A stretch of DNA of 64,000 nucleotides from Methanocorpusculum sp. (GCF_030655665.1 NZ_JAUSPQ010000008.1:248001-312000); one strand, 5' to 3'. Positions 1 through 8,986 are shown, counted from the stretch's first letter. Program-made: numbers and translations. The notes: generated by a model not told the origin, from the letters alone.

Positions 1-1163
1 GAGATGTCGATGACATTCTCTAGACCCATGGTAAAGAGCGAGACTTTTCCCTCTTTCAGGACCTCGAGTGTCGTCTCAGGTTTCTGACTGATGACGACCC
101 TCCCGGTCACATCCTTGTTGTCTGCCATCACTTTCAGTCCGCGTTTCTTTGCAAGACTGACTGCTTCTCCGAGAGGGAGGCCGCGCAGGTCAAGGAGTTC
201 CGGGACCGGTCTGACGGACAGAACTGTTTTTTCGGTTGAAAATTTGGCGAGCTCTATTCCCCGCGTGACCGCTCCGGTCCGCGTGTGATGCTGATTGCTT
301 TGGACGTCGCGTGTGTAAATATACAGGCCGCCCGAGCCTTTTCCGGCTGTTCGTACCGTAATCGTCCCTTCTCTTCTCGGTTTCTGGCGTTCCTGAAGAA
401 CGTAGAGTTTTCCTTCTGTATGGTCCCTGATGTAGGTGGACGCGGTCCGGTCGATCCGGAATGTGTTTTCCCGCAGGCAGAATAGCATATGCTCGACCGA
501 GTCTGTGCACGTACAGTCGATCTCGGCATGATTTTCCTGATATCCTTCTGCGGTGATGATCAGTTCGGAAAAGATCTGCATCCCCTCCTTCACCTCCGTC
601 GAGAGGTCCGAGGTCACCTTCGCATTGGTCGAATCCGTGCTGGAAAATACCTGTTCTATCCGGGTAATGGTGTCGCCGTGTTTCCAGCGGTTCATGATCC
701 CAAGACCGTAGATGACTTTCCCTAAAATCGCTCCGCCTTTTGCGGCTCCGTGATCGCCCATATGTTCCCTGCGGGAAAATGTGAGGTAGGCGTTCTTCGA
801 ATCATAGCCGCCGGAACCGAGACATACGACGCCTCTTTCATAACGGTATGGTGTTTTGTCGGGCGTGAACTCCTGAGGGAATGGTCCAAACGATACCGCA
901 TTTCTGTCTTCGAAGTGGACACGCAGATTCTGATCGACCTCTCCCGTAGGCAGAGGGAAGGGTGTTTTTTTCGCAAGTTCGATGACGATGTCCCCGGCGC
1001 TTGTGGTCAGGCGGAGATGCGGCGTCATTTCCCGGGAAACGCTTCCGGGTAAAAGAAGAACGACAGAGGTCCCTTCCGGCTGTTCCGGGAGGAGATCTTT
1101 GAGGGTTGTTGTTTCTGGAACGGTTTTCTGCTCGCCATTGAGAAAAATCCGGATGTCAGTCAT
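1..1163 (-). CDS. mmp3: Methanogenesis marker protein 3 (Mmp3), C-terminal part cut by window edge
   Basis: The reading frame opens with ATG at 1163 and runs 387 codons to the window start without a stop, so the C-terminus lies outside. I recognise the sequence as the methanogen marker Mmp3/UPF0288 family, once described as a predicted cyclophilin-like prolyl isomerase. The first ~70 residues look like a small beta-grasp (MoaD/ubiquitin-like) domain; a conserved stretch follows with SGGYDSKNAYLTFSRREHMG at about residues 117-136. In the family, Mmp3 belongs to the ATP-dependent complex that reductively activates methyl-coenzyme M reductase. It begins 9 bases after the stop of atwA, which encodes the ATPase of the same complex, so the two are probably co-transcribed and functionally paired. 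No odd truncation is visible within the part present. Confidence 0.85.
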   Translation of the reverse strand, partial: MTDIRIFLNGEQKTVPETTTLKDLLPEQPEGTSVVLLLPGSVSREMTPHLRLTTSAGDIVIELAKKTPFPLPTGEVDQNLRVHFEDRNAVSFGPFPQEFTPDKTPYRYERGVVCLGSGGYDSKNAYLTFSRREHMGDHGAAKGGAILGKVIYGLGIMNRWKHGDTITRIEQVFSSTDSTNAKVTSDLSTEVKEGMQIFSELIITAEGYQENHAEIDCTCTDSVEHMLFCLRENTFRIDRTASTYIRDHTEGKLYVLQERQKPRREGTITVRTAGKGSGGLYIYTRDVQSNQHHTRTGAVTRGIELAKFSTEKTVLSVRPVPELLDLRGLPLGEAVSLAKKRGLKVMADNKDVTGRVVISQKPETTLEVLKEGKVSLFTMGLENVIDI

Positions 1164-1172
1164 GATCCTGAC

Positions 1173-2942
1173 CTACATCTCGAACATTTCGTCGGTGGTT
1201 TCATGCAGGGCTCCCTCGGTCGCTTCTGCCTCAGGGGCTCCTCCTGCAAGGGTCACCTTTTTCGGGATCCCGGTTTCTGCCCGTGCCCGTTCCTTCTCGA
1301 CCGCATTTCTCATAACGATCTTTTCATCCTCGGAAAGGTTGTTCAGCACTTCGTGGGTCGGACCAATGGCGATGATCTTTCCGCCGCGCATGAACATGCA
1401 CCTGTCACAGACATCACGCACGAATTCCATGTCGTGGGAAACGATGACGAACGTTTCTTCCATCTCTTCTCTCGCATGCATGATGGAGTGCTTGACATCG
1501 ACTTTGGTGATGGGATCCATCGTTCCTGTTGGTTCGTCGAGGAGAATGATGCGCGGTTCACGGATAAGGATCTGTGCGAGAGCGACTCTGTGCTTCTCCC
1601 CTTCTGAAAGGCTTGCCGGCAGTCTGTGAAGAACATCTTTTGCCTTCTTATCGGTGAATCCTGCCATCCGAAGGGTGATGAGTGCTTTGCGGGTCGCAAG
1701 TTCTTTGGGGAACTCTAAGCCGATCGCGTCGGTCAGGTTGTCGATGATCGTTCTGTGGGGATAGAGATCGTATTCCTGGTGAAGGAGTCCGATGTATTGT
1801 TTTGCCCTTCCCCGGAAGAGATATCCGGGTTTTGACATATCGACCCATTCGTCGCCGACCCTGACTTCGAGTTTACCGGATGTCGGCTCGTAAAGACCGG
1901 CGATCATCTTTGAAAGGGTGGTTTTACCTCCGCCGGATACGCCGATGATGCCAAAGATCTCCCGTTCATTGATCTCGAAGGTGATATCGTTTACCGCGTT
2001 GATGACACCCCGGTCAACAGCGATGAATTTTTTGAGCAGATGTTCGGCACGGACGATCGGGTCGCCGAAAATCTGGTCGGTATATACGCGGTCGTCGTGA
2101 TATCCCTTCATGAACTCCTCGATGATCTCGTCAGGAGTGCCGATCTTGGTGATCTTTCCGTCATCCAGAAGAACAGCCCTGTCACAGACATCTTCAAGAA
2201 CCTGGGAAAAGTGGGAGGTGACGATCATTCCCATATTGTTTTCCTTGGCAGCTTTCTTTAACAGATCATGGACGATCCTCGCTGTTTTCGGATCAAGTGT
2301 TCCTGTCGGCTCGTCCGCACAAAGGAAGAGTGGTTCACGGGCAAGCTGACGGGCGAGGACTACTCTCTGTTTTTCACCGCCGGAGAGGTCACGTGAAATG
2401 TGCATCATTCTGTGGGAGAGTCTGACTTCGTCGAGTAAGTCGGCTGCCCGGCTGATGGCTTTTTCTGAAGGATAGTTTATGTCGTCAAGTGCACGAAGCA
2501 CGTTTTCAATGACACGATCGTCCCCGTAGAGCGCAAAGGTCCGCTGGAACATCAGCGAGGTCCTTGCCATTATTTGTGATTTGAGTTTCTCGTTTTTGGG
2601 TGCCCAGAAATCAACATCTTCTGCAATAAGTGTTTCGCCGCAGGCAGGACAGGGTTTTCCTGCATTGCTCTTGAACTCGATTTTGCCGCATTTTGGACAG
2701 CGGGAGATGTGATAGATGATTTTTCCGGAAGTTGGGGCCTGGTCGATTCCTCGGATCAGATGGATAAGTACGGTTTTGCCGCATCCGCTTCTGCCGATTA
2801 CACCAACGATCTCTCCTTCAGAGAGTTCCAGATTGATGTTATCCAGGACCCTGACCATTTCGGTTGATTTCTCGTCACAATCATCCGTAGAGACTGGAAA
2901 GTCCATGATGAGGTCCTTTATCGTGATAAACGGGGTTTTCAT
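1173..2942 (-). CDS. atwA: Methyl-coenzyme M reductase system component A2 (double ABC ATPase)
   Basis: This 589-residue soluble protein has two ABC ATPase domains and no membrane segments. Walker A motifs are GRSGCGKT (about 50-57) and GVSGGGKT (334-341); signature motifs are LSGGEKQR (186-193) and LSEGEKHR (445-452), each followed by a Walker B with DEPTGT. The first domain carries an inserted zinc-ribbon-like pair, CPKC (82-85) and CPAC (98-101). Length and arrangement fit AtwA (component A2), which binds ATP during reductive activation of MCR-bound F430. It precedes mmp3 by 9 bases on the same strand. The acidic, Glu-rich tail (last ~20 residues) is low complexity. A general ABC transporter ATPase is unlikely because no permease is nearby and the partner gene is mmp3. 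Confidence 0.93.
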   Translation of the reverse strand: MKTPFITIKDLIMDFPVSTDDCDEKSTEMVRVLDNINLELSEGEIVGVIGRSGCGKTVLIHLIRGIDQAPTSGKIIYHISRCPKCGKIEFKSNAGKPCPACGETLIAEDVDFWAPKNEKLKSQIMARTSLMFQRTFALYGDDRVIENVLRALDDINYPSEKAISRAADLLDEVRLSHRMMHISRDLSGGEKQRVVLARQLAREPLFLCADEPTGTLDPKTARIVHDLLKKAAKENNMGMIVTSHFSQVLEDVCDRAVLLDDGKITKIGTPDEIIEEFMKGYHDDRVYTDQIFGDPIVRAEHLLKKFIAVDRGVINAVNDITFEINEREIFGIIGVSGGGKTTLSKMIAGLYEPTSGKLEVRVGDEWVDMSKPGYLFRGRAKQYIGLLHQEYDLYPHRTIIDNLTDAIGLEFPKELATRKALITLRMAGFTDKKAKDVLHRLPASLSEGEKHRVALAQILIREPRIILLDEPTGTMDPITKVDVKHSIMHAREEMEETFVIVSHDMEFVRDVCDRCMFMRGGKIIAIGPTHEVLNNLSEDEKIVMRNAVEKERARAETGIPKKVTLAGGAPEAEATEGALHETTDEMFEM

Positions 2943-3123
2943 ATGTTCTTCCTTCTATAACGGTATGTGTTTGTTTTACGGAGTTATTAGTTTTTAGAAG
3001 CAGGTCGAGGTAGGGTGTGATGCATGACCGTTGACTGCCTCAAATATTCTTCAGAGGGTGTATGAATATGAAGATAGTATTGAAGTTATCATATTAGTGC
3101 AGGTTCGTGCTTCATTGCTGTTT

Positions 3124-3948
3124 TCACTCAACATCAGCGTTTAGCTTATCTATGATCGGAACCACATCACGTATGTCGTCAATGATGTATCCTGCCTGTT
3201 TGCAGAGTACGTCCGGACGTTCTCCCTTCTGCTGAACAGTCAGAATAGAAACATCGGCAGCCCGCATCGCCGAGAGGTCATTGATCCCATCACCGACCAT
3301 CACCACAACATCGTATTCTCCTTTGAGGCTCGTTATGATACGTGCTTTTGTTACCGGAGTCGCCACGCCGTGAATACGGTCTCGCGGGATCCCGATTTTA
3401 TCTGCGATCAGTTCAAGTTTTGAGGTTCGGTCCCCGGAAGCAATGTACACGGCGACTCCTTTCTGGTGCAGCGCCGAAATCATTTCCTTTACCCCGGGAA
3501 ATGGGTAGCCTGCTGCTGCTAGCGTAAATTCTATCTCTCTTGTCCGGAGGTTGATGATGACACCGGAATTCATGGCAAACGACTCAGCCTCTTTGGAAAC
3601 GATCTGCCAGCAGGCACGGATAACCTCCTGGAGGTCAATAACCCGGCAAACCGGGTCAGAGAAGAGAATAGTCCCCACATCAGCGGCATCAATGATTTTT
3701 CTCCCGCAGCTTATACCAAACACCACATCAGTCTCTTTCAGGTGTTCTGAGAGATTTTTTTCCGGCGGGACTTTCATCATCTCGGTAGAACTGACATTCA
3801 GAAGAATGAGGATCCGGTCTGGATCCTCAAACGTCAGCATCGTCGTTTCCGGACTGTCGTTCAGCAGTATCCCGCTCTTTATATTTTTCACGGCACGATT
3901 CGTTTTCAGAAGCGTTCCGGCACTGTCAAAAACAACACCAACCGACAT
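3124..3948 (-). CDS. HAD-superfamily hydrolase resembling the P-domain of P-type ATPases
   Basis: This 274-residue soluble protein has HAD motif I as DSAGTL (Asp8) and motif IV as GDGIND (219-224), followed by LSAMRAADVSI. That C-terminal signature matches the phosphorylation domain of P-type ATPases, but there are no membrane helices, so it belongs to the soluble P-type-ATPase-like HAD group found in methanogens. Motif I has Ser-Ala-Gly where many phosphatases have D-x-D, so the second catalytic Asp is absent, as in P-type ATPases. The substrate is unknown. A GGGAGAG ribosome-binding site lies upstream. It is divergent from the ribose-1,5-bisphosphate isomerase gene (73-base shared spacer), which might hint at sugar-phosphate chemistry, but that is only positional. 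Confidence 0.75.
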   Translation of the reverse strand: MSVGVVFDSAGTLLKTNRAVKNIKSGILLNDSPETTMLTFEDPDRILILLNVSSTEMMKVPPEKNLSEHLKETDVVFGISCGRKIIDAADVGTILFSDPVCRVIDLQEVIRACWQIVSKEAESFAMNSGVIINLRTREIEFTLAAAGYPFPGVKEMISALHQKGVAVYIASGDRTSKLELIADKIGIPRDRIHGVATPVTKARIITSLKGEYDVVVMVGDGINDLSAMRAADVSILTVQQKGERPDVLCKQAGYIIDDIRDVVPIIDKLNADVE

Positions 3949-4021
3949 TATTCTCTCCCTTTGAGATAAAACATGGCTTAACCCTCAGTTATTTAATCTT
4001 AGACTTCAATCAGTATTATAA

Positions 4022-4981
4022 ATGAGCATCAACGACACAGCCGAGAAAATCATCTCTATGGAGATACGCGGCGCCGGAAAGATTGCCCGGGAAGCAGTTT
4101 CTGCGCTTCGTGATCATGCCGAGACGCTTCCGCGGACAGGAGACGTTTCGATTTTTATCCGGGAAATGGATCAGGCGGCAGGTCTTCTTCTTGCGACCCG
4201 GCCAACAGCTGTCTCTCTCCCCAATGCAATACAGATCGTAATGCGTGATGTCCGCTCTTCCAAAAATGAAGAGGCAGCACGCCGGAATCTCCGGGAAAAA
4301 GCAAACGAGTTCATCTGGTCATCCAGGACCGCACTCGATCGGATCTCCGTAATGGGAGCAAATCATATCCAGGACGGCAGTGTGATCATGACGCACTGTA
4401 ATTCAAGTGCGGCTCTCGGGAGTATTATCGAGGCGAAGCGTCAGGGAAAAGATATCGAGGTCTATGCAACCGAGGTCCGACCGTGGAATCAGGGACGGAT
4501 CACCATCAAAACGCTCAATGACCATGAGATCCCTACGACCTATATCGTGGATTCTGCGGTAAGAACCATGATGAAAGAGGTCGATCTCGTTATTGTGGGT
4601 GCCGACGCAATAACAGTAAATGGGGCCGTTGTGAATAAGATCGGCACGTCGCAGATCGCTCTCTGCGCCCACGAGGCACGCAAAAATGTGATCGTGACCG
4701 CCGAGACATACAAGTTTGCCCCGAGAACGATCCTTGGCGAACGCATACAGATCGAGGAACGTCCGCAAAACGAAGTCCTTCCTGATGATATTGCCGCAGG
4801 GCTGCCGTTTGTCCGCGTCAAAAACCCGGTATTTGATGTTACCCCGGCTGAATATATTGATCTGATTATTACCGAAGCAGGAGCAATTCCGCCTCATCTT
4901 GCCTACACGATCATGCGGGAATATCTCGGATGGGGACTTGACGAGTTACAGAACCAGTTCTTAAGTTTGGAGAAGCACTAA
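4022..4981 (+). CDS. Ribose-1,5-bisphosphate isomerase (eIF2B-like)
   Basis: A 319-residue member of the archaeal eIF2B/MtnA-like isomerase family. It should convert ribose 1,5-bisphosphate into ribulose 1,5-bisphosphate, the RuBisCO substrate, in the archaeal AMP-degradation (pentose bisphosphate) pathway. Family features visible are the HCNSSAA motif near residue 122, ATEVRPWNQG near 150 and DAITVNGAVVNKIGT near 200. The stop is one base before the RuBisCO start, so the two are certainly one transcription unit and consecutive steps. The third enzyme of the pathway, AMP phosphorylase, is not in the window. The alternative of an eIF2B-alpha translation factor or 5-methylthioribose isomerase is less likely given the RuBisCO neighbour. 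Confidence 0.92.
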   Translation: MSINDTAEKIISMEIRGAGKIAREAVSALRDHAETLPRTGDVSIFIREMDQAAGLLLATRPTAVSLPNAIQIVMRDVRSSKNEEAARRNLREKANEFIWSSRTALDRISVMGANHIQDGSVIMTHCNSSAALGSIIEAKRQGKDIEVYATEVRPWNQGRITIKTLNDHEIPTTYIVDSAVRTMMKEVDLVIVGADAITVNGAVVNKIGTSQIALCAHEARKNVIVTAETYKFAPRTILGERIQIEERPQNEVLPDDIAAGLPFVRVKNPVFDVTPAEYIDLIITEAGAIPPHLAYTIMREYLGWGLDELQNQFLSLEKH

Positions 4982-4982
4982 C

Positions 4983-6194
4983 ATGAAAGATTTAATCGCA
5001 ACCTATTATTTCAAACCAAAATTCGGAGTGACGCCAGAATTTGCCGCTCAGGCGATCTGTGAGGAGCAGACAACCGGGACCTGGACCGATATTTCAACCG
5101 TGAACGAGAAAACTGCCTATGTTCATGCCTTCGACGGCGAGGTCGTTGAGATCGTACCGTCGGGAAACGGTTTCCAAACGAAACTTAGTTACCCATATGA
5201 GATATTTGAGCCGGGCAACATTCCTCAGTACCTATCCGTAATTGCTGGAAACCTGTTCGGTCTTGGAAAACTTGAGGCTGTCAGACTTCTTGACATTGAT
5301 ATTCCAAAGGGGCTTGACGGGACCGGACCCAAGTTCGGAATCGAGGGCGTCCGAAAACTCAGCGGCACTGACATCTCCCGTCGTCCGCATGTTGGAACGA
5401 TCATCAAACCGAAGGTTGGTTTGACGCCGAAAGATACTGCCGCCGTTGCTTACGAGGCTGCGATCGGTGGAGTCGATTTGATCAAAGACGATGAGACGCT
5501 GACCGATCAGAAGTTTTGTCCGCTGATGGCCAGACTGGAGATGGTCATGGAAGCACTCGACCGGGCTAAAGAGGAAACCGGGCGTCAGGTCCTGTATGCA
5601 CTGAACGTGACGACAGGTGGAGACCGGATCCTCGAGGTCGCTTCGAATGCCGTGAAAGCGGGAGCAAATATGCTGATGGTCGATGTTCTGACGGCAGGTT
5701 TTTCTGCGGTCCAGTGTCTTGCAGCTGCCCCCTCGATCAATGTCCCGATCCATGTCCACCGAACTATGCATGGGGCGCTGACGAGAAATCCTGAACATGG
5801 TATTGCGATGCGGCCTATTGCAAAACTGGTTCGGGTCTGTGGAGGAGATCAGCTCCACACAGGTACGGTTTCCGGAAAGATGGGGGGGAAAACCGCCGAG
5901 ATCCTCGGGGACAATGCAGCACTGACTCGCCCGGCAGGAAATCTTCTCCCGGTGTTCCCCGTAGCTTCAGGCGGTCTTCACCCGGGCAAAGTCAACGCTG
6001 AGATCACAACGCTTGGAAACGAAATCGTCCTGCAGGCGGGCGGAGGTATTCACGGACATCCAGATGGAACTGCGGCGGGTGCACGTGCGATGCGGCAGGC
6101 AGTGGATGCAGCACTTTTGGGCGTGAGTGCCAAAGAGTATGCAAAGACCCATGCCGAGCTCCGAAAAGCACTGGAAAAATGGGGCTCTGTGTGA
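4983..6194 (+). CDS. rbcL: Ribulose-1,5-bisphosphate carboxylase, form III (archaeal)
   Basis: A 403-residue RuBisCO large subunit. Catalytic features are intact: K142 in IKPKVGL, the carbamylated lysine and metal ligands K168-D169-D170-E171 in LIKDDE, His residues in HVHRTMHGA (257-263), the loop-6 lysine in TVSGKMGG (299), the phosphate-binding SGG (329-331) and GGGIHGH (353-359). No small-subunit gene is present, as expected for form III. It fixes CO2 onto RuBP made by the preceding isomerase, giving two 3-phosphoglycerates, so nucleoside ribose feeds central metabolism; a role in a reductive hexulose-phosphate cycle would need phosphoribulokinase, not seen here. The N-terminus is at ATG 4983, one base after the isomerase stop. 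Confidence 0.95.
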   Translation: MKDLIATYYFKPKFGVTPEFAAQAICEEQTTGTWTDISTVNEKTAYVHAFDGEVVEIVPSGNGFQTKLSYPYEIFEPGNIPQYLSVIAGNLFGLGKLEAVRLLDIDIPKGLDGTGPKFGIEGVRKLSGTDISRRPHVGTIIKPKVGLTPKDTAAVAYEAAIGGVDLIKDDETLTDQKFCPLMARLEMVMEALDRAKEETGRQVLYALNVTTGGDRILEVASNAVKAGANMLMVDVLTAGFSAVQCLAAAPSINVPIHVHRTMHGALTRNPEHGIAMRPIAKLVRVCGGDQLHTGTVSGKMGGKTAEILGDNAALTRPAGNLLPVFPVASGGLHPGKVNAEITTLGNEIVLQAGGGIHGHPDGTAAGARAMRQAVDAALLGVSAKEYAKTHAELRKALEKWGSV

Positions 6195-6337
6195 GCTGAA
6201 TTTGTTCTGCCCAAAGATGGGTAGAGCATTATCCTGTTTTTATCATCTTCTTTATGTCTAAGGAGAGTAATGAGTATTAAATCTCGGAACTCCTATAATA
6301 TATTATTATGACCATCAAGCTCCCGAAACATGATGTT

Positions 6338-7132
6338 ATGTCAATCCCGTTTATGAAACTCCACGGGAACGGAAATGATTTCATTCTCATTGATGAGATG
6401 AATGGAATACTCATTCCTGATGAAATGAAGGCGCAGTTTGCTGTTGTGTACTGCGACCGGAGATTCGGTATCGGGGGAGACGGCGTCCTCTTTATCTCCA
6501 AATCCGAAAAGGCAGATATTCGTATGAGACTTTTCCAGCCGGATGCAAGTGAGGCTGAGATGTGCGGCAATGGGATCCGCTGTATTGCAAAATATGCATT
6601 TGATAAAGAGTATGCAAAGAAGAAAGCATTCTCTGTTGAGACTCTCGCAGGAGTCATGCAGGTCCGTGTAGGGTATGATTCCGAAGGGGATTTCATGGCC
6701 ACCATTGACATGGGAGCTGCAGTTTATGATGAGAGTCGCGAGATCGACGGCATGACCGTTTATTCGGTGAACACCGGTGTCCCCCATGCGGTCATATTCG
6801 TTGGCGATGTTGATGGTATCGTTATCGAGGAAGTCGCACCCAAAATTCGTCATCACCCATCCTTCCCCAAGGGAACCAACGTCAACTTTGTTCAGATCAC
6901 AGGTTCGTCTGAGATTGTCATCCGGACTTTTGAGCGCGGCGTTGAGGGAGAAACTCTCTCGTGTGGTACTGGTTCTACGGCCTCGGCACTTATTGCAGCA
7001 AAATCTGGCAAGGTACATGGGAACACCGTTCACGTGAAGACCGTCGGCGGTCCGCTTGATATCATTGTAGGGGATATCCCCCAGATGAAAGGACCTGCAG
7101 AAACGGTCTTTGTCGGAGAAATCCGGTATTAA
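6338..7132 (+). CDS. dapF: Diaminopimelate epimerase
   Basis: The enzyme interconverts LL- and meso-diaminopimelate in lysine synthesis. Two catalytic cysteines are seen in MCGNGIRC and SCGTGSTA, and the N-terminal FMKLHGNGNDF is typical. The open frame can be extended to ATG 6308, but I place the start at ATG 6338 because family members begin only a few residues before the HGNGNDF motif and because an AT-rich TATA-like stretch (6293-6303) would leave 6308 untranscribed. A competing reading exists: a 13-codon upstream ORF with a good AAGGAGA ribosome site (ATG 6270) ends in TGA overlapping ATG 6308, which would favour the longer form by translational coupling. dapA and dapB are 25 kb away. 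The enzyme identity is secure; only the start is in doubt. Confidence 0.93.
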   Translation: MSIPFMKLHGNGNDFILIDEMNGILIPDEMKAQFAVVYCDRRFGIGGDGVLFISKSEKADIRMRLFQPDASEAEMCGNGIRCIAKYAFDKEYAKKKAFSVETLAGVMQVRVGYDSEGDFMATIDMGAAVYDESREIDGMTVYSVNTGVPHAVIFVGDVDGIVIEEVAPKIRHHPSFPKGTNVNFVQITGSSEIVIRTFERGVEGETLSCGTGSTASALIAAKSGKVHGNTVHVKTVGGPLDIIVGDIPQMKGPAETVFVGEIRY

Positions 7133-7136
7133 CTCC

Positions 7137-7142
7137 TTTTTT
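7137..7142 (+). terminator. Oligo-T after dapF
   Basis: Six consecutive T residues follow the dapF stop by a few bases, which is the usual archaeal intrinsic termination signal. There is no strong hairpin. It separates dapF from the Eha operon promoter. Confidence 0.4.
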
Positions 7143-7203
7143 GCTACGATTCACTCGTATCATCTCCTATGAAGGAGATATGCAGATGGCCAAATGCATC
7201 ACA

Positions 7204-7224
7204 TTTATTTAACCAAATGCCAAT
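7204..7224 (+). promoter_or_regulatory. Putative Eha-Fwd operon promoter with AACCAAATGCCAAT motif
   Basis: An AT-rich TATA-like element (TTTATTTAA, 7204-7212) lies about 70 bases before the first Eha gene and runs into the 14-base motif AACCAAATGCCAAT (7211-7224). The same motif with one change (AACCAAATGCTAAT) occurs at 32126-32139 just before dapA. Promoter function is inferred from position and composition only. Confidence 0.4.
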
Positions 7225-7277
7225 ACCTAATTAACTAGCACTTTCCCAATGCCTTTCAGAGGTTCGGATGAAACATT

Positions 7278-7766
7278 ATGATTGATCTAATCCCCGCTAT
7301 CCCCCTTGCTGCTGTGATCTGCCTTCTGCTTTTTACCGCACTTGATATCTTCTGGAAACTCCCACAGAAAGGCGGTGTTTCCGGAGCTGATGTGATCGGA
7401 AAAGAACTCGAGAACAGCGGCGGGGATCTGAACGGCGGTTGGATGATCGGCAATATCATATCATCGCCGGATGCGTCGGCAGGGACACTTCTTGCTGCCT
7501 GCGGGTATTATGCCTGGGGTATCTGGGGTGCGTTGATCTCGATCGTTCTTGTATATGTGGGAGCACGCATCTGTGCGGATAAAGGATTTGCGGGAACAAG
7601 CGGGGCAATTTGTGCCACGCTGATCATCTGGGCACTCACTTCATTTGCGGGATTTCCGCCGGAATCCTTCATTGCCGGCTGCGTTATAGCCATTTTCCTC
7701 GTTGAAGGCATCTCTCCGAAGCATGCAAGCCGCCTGCTTGGAAAAATATGGAGGAAGGTCTCATGA
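7278..7766 (+). CDS. ehaB: Energy-converting hydrogenase Eha, EhaB-like membrane subunit
   Basis: A 162-residue membrane protein with several hydrophobic helices and a cytosolic stretch rich in Gly around residues 35-55. It is the first gene of the Eha run. The letter is assigned from size and order (a ~160-residue membrane protein directly before EhaC), not from a catalytic motif. The usual ehaA is not seen upstream: the spacer after dapF is only 145 bases. The gene starts at ATG 7278; a weak AGAGG lies about 14 bases upstream. It should form part of the membrane arm that couples ion flow to ferredoxin reduction. Confidence 0.65.
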   Translation: MIDLIPAIPLAAVICLLLFTALDIFWKLPQKGGVSGADVIGKELENSGGDLNGGWMIGNIISSPDASAGTLLAACGYYAWGIWGALISIVLVYVGARICADKGFAGTSGAICATLIIWALTSFAGFPPESFIAGCVIAIFLVEGISPKHASRLLGKIWRKVS

Positions 7767-8002
7767 TCGTCGAGGGGATATGTGTGGTCATCGGAGTATA
7801 CTGTGCAATCCGTGCGGTATTTGAGCCGAAAACGCTGAAAAAACTGCCGTACCTCAACGTCATGAACTTTGCCGTCGCAGGATCAATCGTTCTTCTGATG
7901 CCATATCCCATAACGATCTGTGCGGCAATTGCCTATTTTATCGGCTCGACCCTTGAATCGAATGCCATCTCAAGCACCGTTGCCCAACTGGAGGAAAAAT
8001 GA
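7763..8002 (+). CDS. ehaC: Eha hydrogenase subunit EhaC-like
   Basis: A small hydrophobic protein of about 79 residues with two predicted helices. An in-frame ATG exists at 7748, but the GGAGG inside that extension (7750-7754) is correctly spaced as a ribosome site for ATG 7763, which overlaps the preceding stop as ATGA; I therefore take 7763. Assigned EhaC from order and size within the operon (small subunits C, D and E follow each other in Eha loci). Its exact role in the membrane arm is unknown. Confidence 0.6.
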   Translation: MIVEGICVVIGVYCAIRAVFEPKTLKKLPYLNVMNFAVAGSIVLLMPYPITICAAIAYFIGSTLESNAISSTVAQLEEK

Positions 8003-8238
8003 CCGACCTGATTTTGATTCTGGCAATCTTCCTCGCTCTCTTTGGAGGGGTAGCCACGCTGTTTGTGAGATCAGCCTTTGACAAACTGATTTGTCTTGGG
8101 ATCCTCACCGCAGGCGTAGTTCTCTTCCTTGTGGAGAAAGGATATCTTGATGTGGCGATCGTCGTCTCTCTTCTGATGCCTGTTGGCACGATTTTCATTC
8201 TGCTTCTTCTCGGCAAAAAACAGGAGGCGGCCAAATGA
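7999..8238 (+). CDS. ehaD: Eha hydrogenase subunit EhaD-like
   Basis: A 79-residue membrane protein with an N-terminal helix (LILILAIFLALFGGVATLFV) and a second and third hydrophobic segment. Size and placement between the EhaC-like and EhaE-like genes point to EhaD; such small subunits resemble MnhC/NuoK-type proteins. Start and stop overlap the neighbours by four bases on both sides, so translation is coupled. Confidence 0.6.
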   Translation: MTDLILILAIFLALFGGVATLFVRSAFDKLICLGILTAGVVLFLVEKGYLDVAIVVSLLMPVGTIFILLLLGKKQEAAK

Positions 8239-8477
8239 TCGTTCCTCCTGAGTTTATTGTTGGATGCATCCTCCTCCTGGTCGGTGTTATCTTCACAGCA
8301 TATCCGCGTGACAAAACCTACCTGACCCGGCTCATCAATATGGAAGTTGCGGAATTCGGTCTCGTGTTTATCATGCTTGGTTTCAACGAAACTCTCGCTC
8401 TTGTCACTTTCGTCGCCGTCAATGTCGTTACCACTCTGATCTTTGTCAGAGTGATCGAGAAAAAGGAGGGAGCATGA
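8235..8477 (+). CDS. ehaE: Eha hydrogenase subunit EhaE-like
   Basis: An 80-residue membrane protein with hydrophobic segments at about residues 4-22 and 40-70, and a conserved-looking EFGLVFIMLGFNETLALVTF stretch. Assigned EhaE by order and length. It overlaps both neighbours by four bases. No cofactor motif is present, so the role is structural or in ion translocation. Confidence 0.6.
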   Translation: MIVPPEFIVGCILLLVGVIFTAYPRDKTYLTRLINMEVAEFGLVFIMLGFNETLALVTFVAVNVVTTLIFVRVIEKKEGA

Positions 8478-8986
8478 AGGAAGGTCAGGATGCCAGAAAC
8501 TGTCCGGCGAAAAAGGCACGCGGAGTATTCGGTCCGTTCCAGAAACTTTCCTGTTACCTCTCGACGATCGAAAATCTGCCAAAACTTTACGCGATCTGCG
8601 TATGTCTGATCATCGTCTTTGGTCTCTGCTGTGTTCCGTTTATTGCTTATGAAGAGAATCAGCTTTATCCCAAGTCGCTTGATCCTTCCAGCTCTCTGAA
8701 TCCGTATGACCGCGGCGGGATCCCGTTCACGGAACCTGCCGACATAGTTTCCCAGTATCCGGAAAATGAGCCGATACTTGGCTACGTGACCGCGTATCTC
8801 ACTCCGATGAGTCAGCTCCTTGCAGACTACACGCTCCATCTCGGGACATCGATCGTTGCTCACCCCGGCGGTATTCTCGATGAGATCCTCTACTATACCC
8901 GGGGTTTTGATACCATCGTCGAAGCCAGCATCCTTTTCTGTGCATTCGCGATAGCAGCGTTTCTTTACCGGAGGTCAAAGGAATGA
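8474..8986 (+). CDS. ehaF: Eha hydrogenase subunit EhaF-like
   Basis: A 170-residue protein with a hydrophilic, Lys/Arg-rich N-terminus (about 35 residues), one helix near 38-56, a long extracytoplasmic loop and a C-terminal helix near 145-163. This two-helix layout with a large outer loop differs from its polytopic neighbours. Size and position fit EhaF. Coupled to both neighbours by four-base overlaps. Confidence 0.6.
   Translation: MKEGQDARNCPAKKARGVFGPFQKLSCYLSTIENLPKLYAICVCLIIVFGLCCVPFIAYEENQLYPKSLDPSSSLNPYDRGGIPFTEPADIVSQYPENEPILGYVTAYLTPMSQLLADYTLHLGTSIVAHPGGILDEILYYTRGFDTIVEASILFCAFAIAAFLYRRSKE

Noticed and set aside
1203-1607. 134-codon plus-strand frame inside atwA
   Set aside because: It is antisense to an intact ABC ATPase with conserved motifs; long opposite frames arise from the GC-biased codons. 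The same applies to many other frames antisense to hem, cfb and helicase genes.
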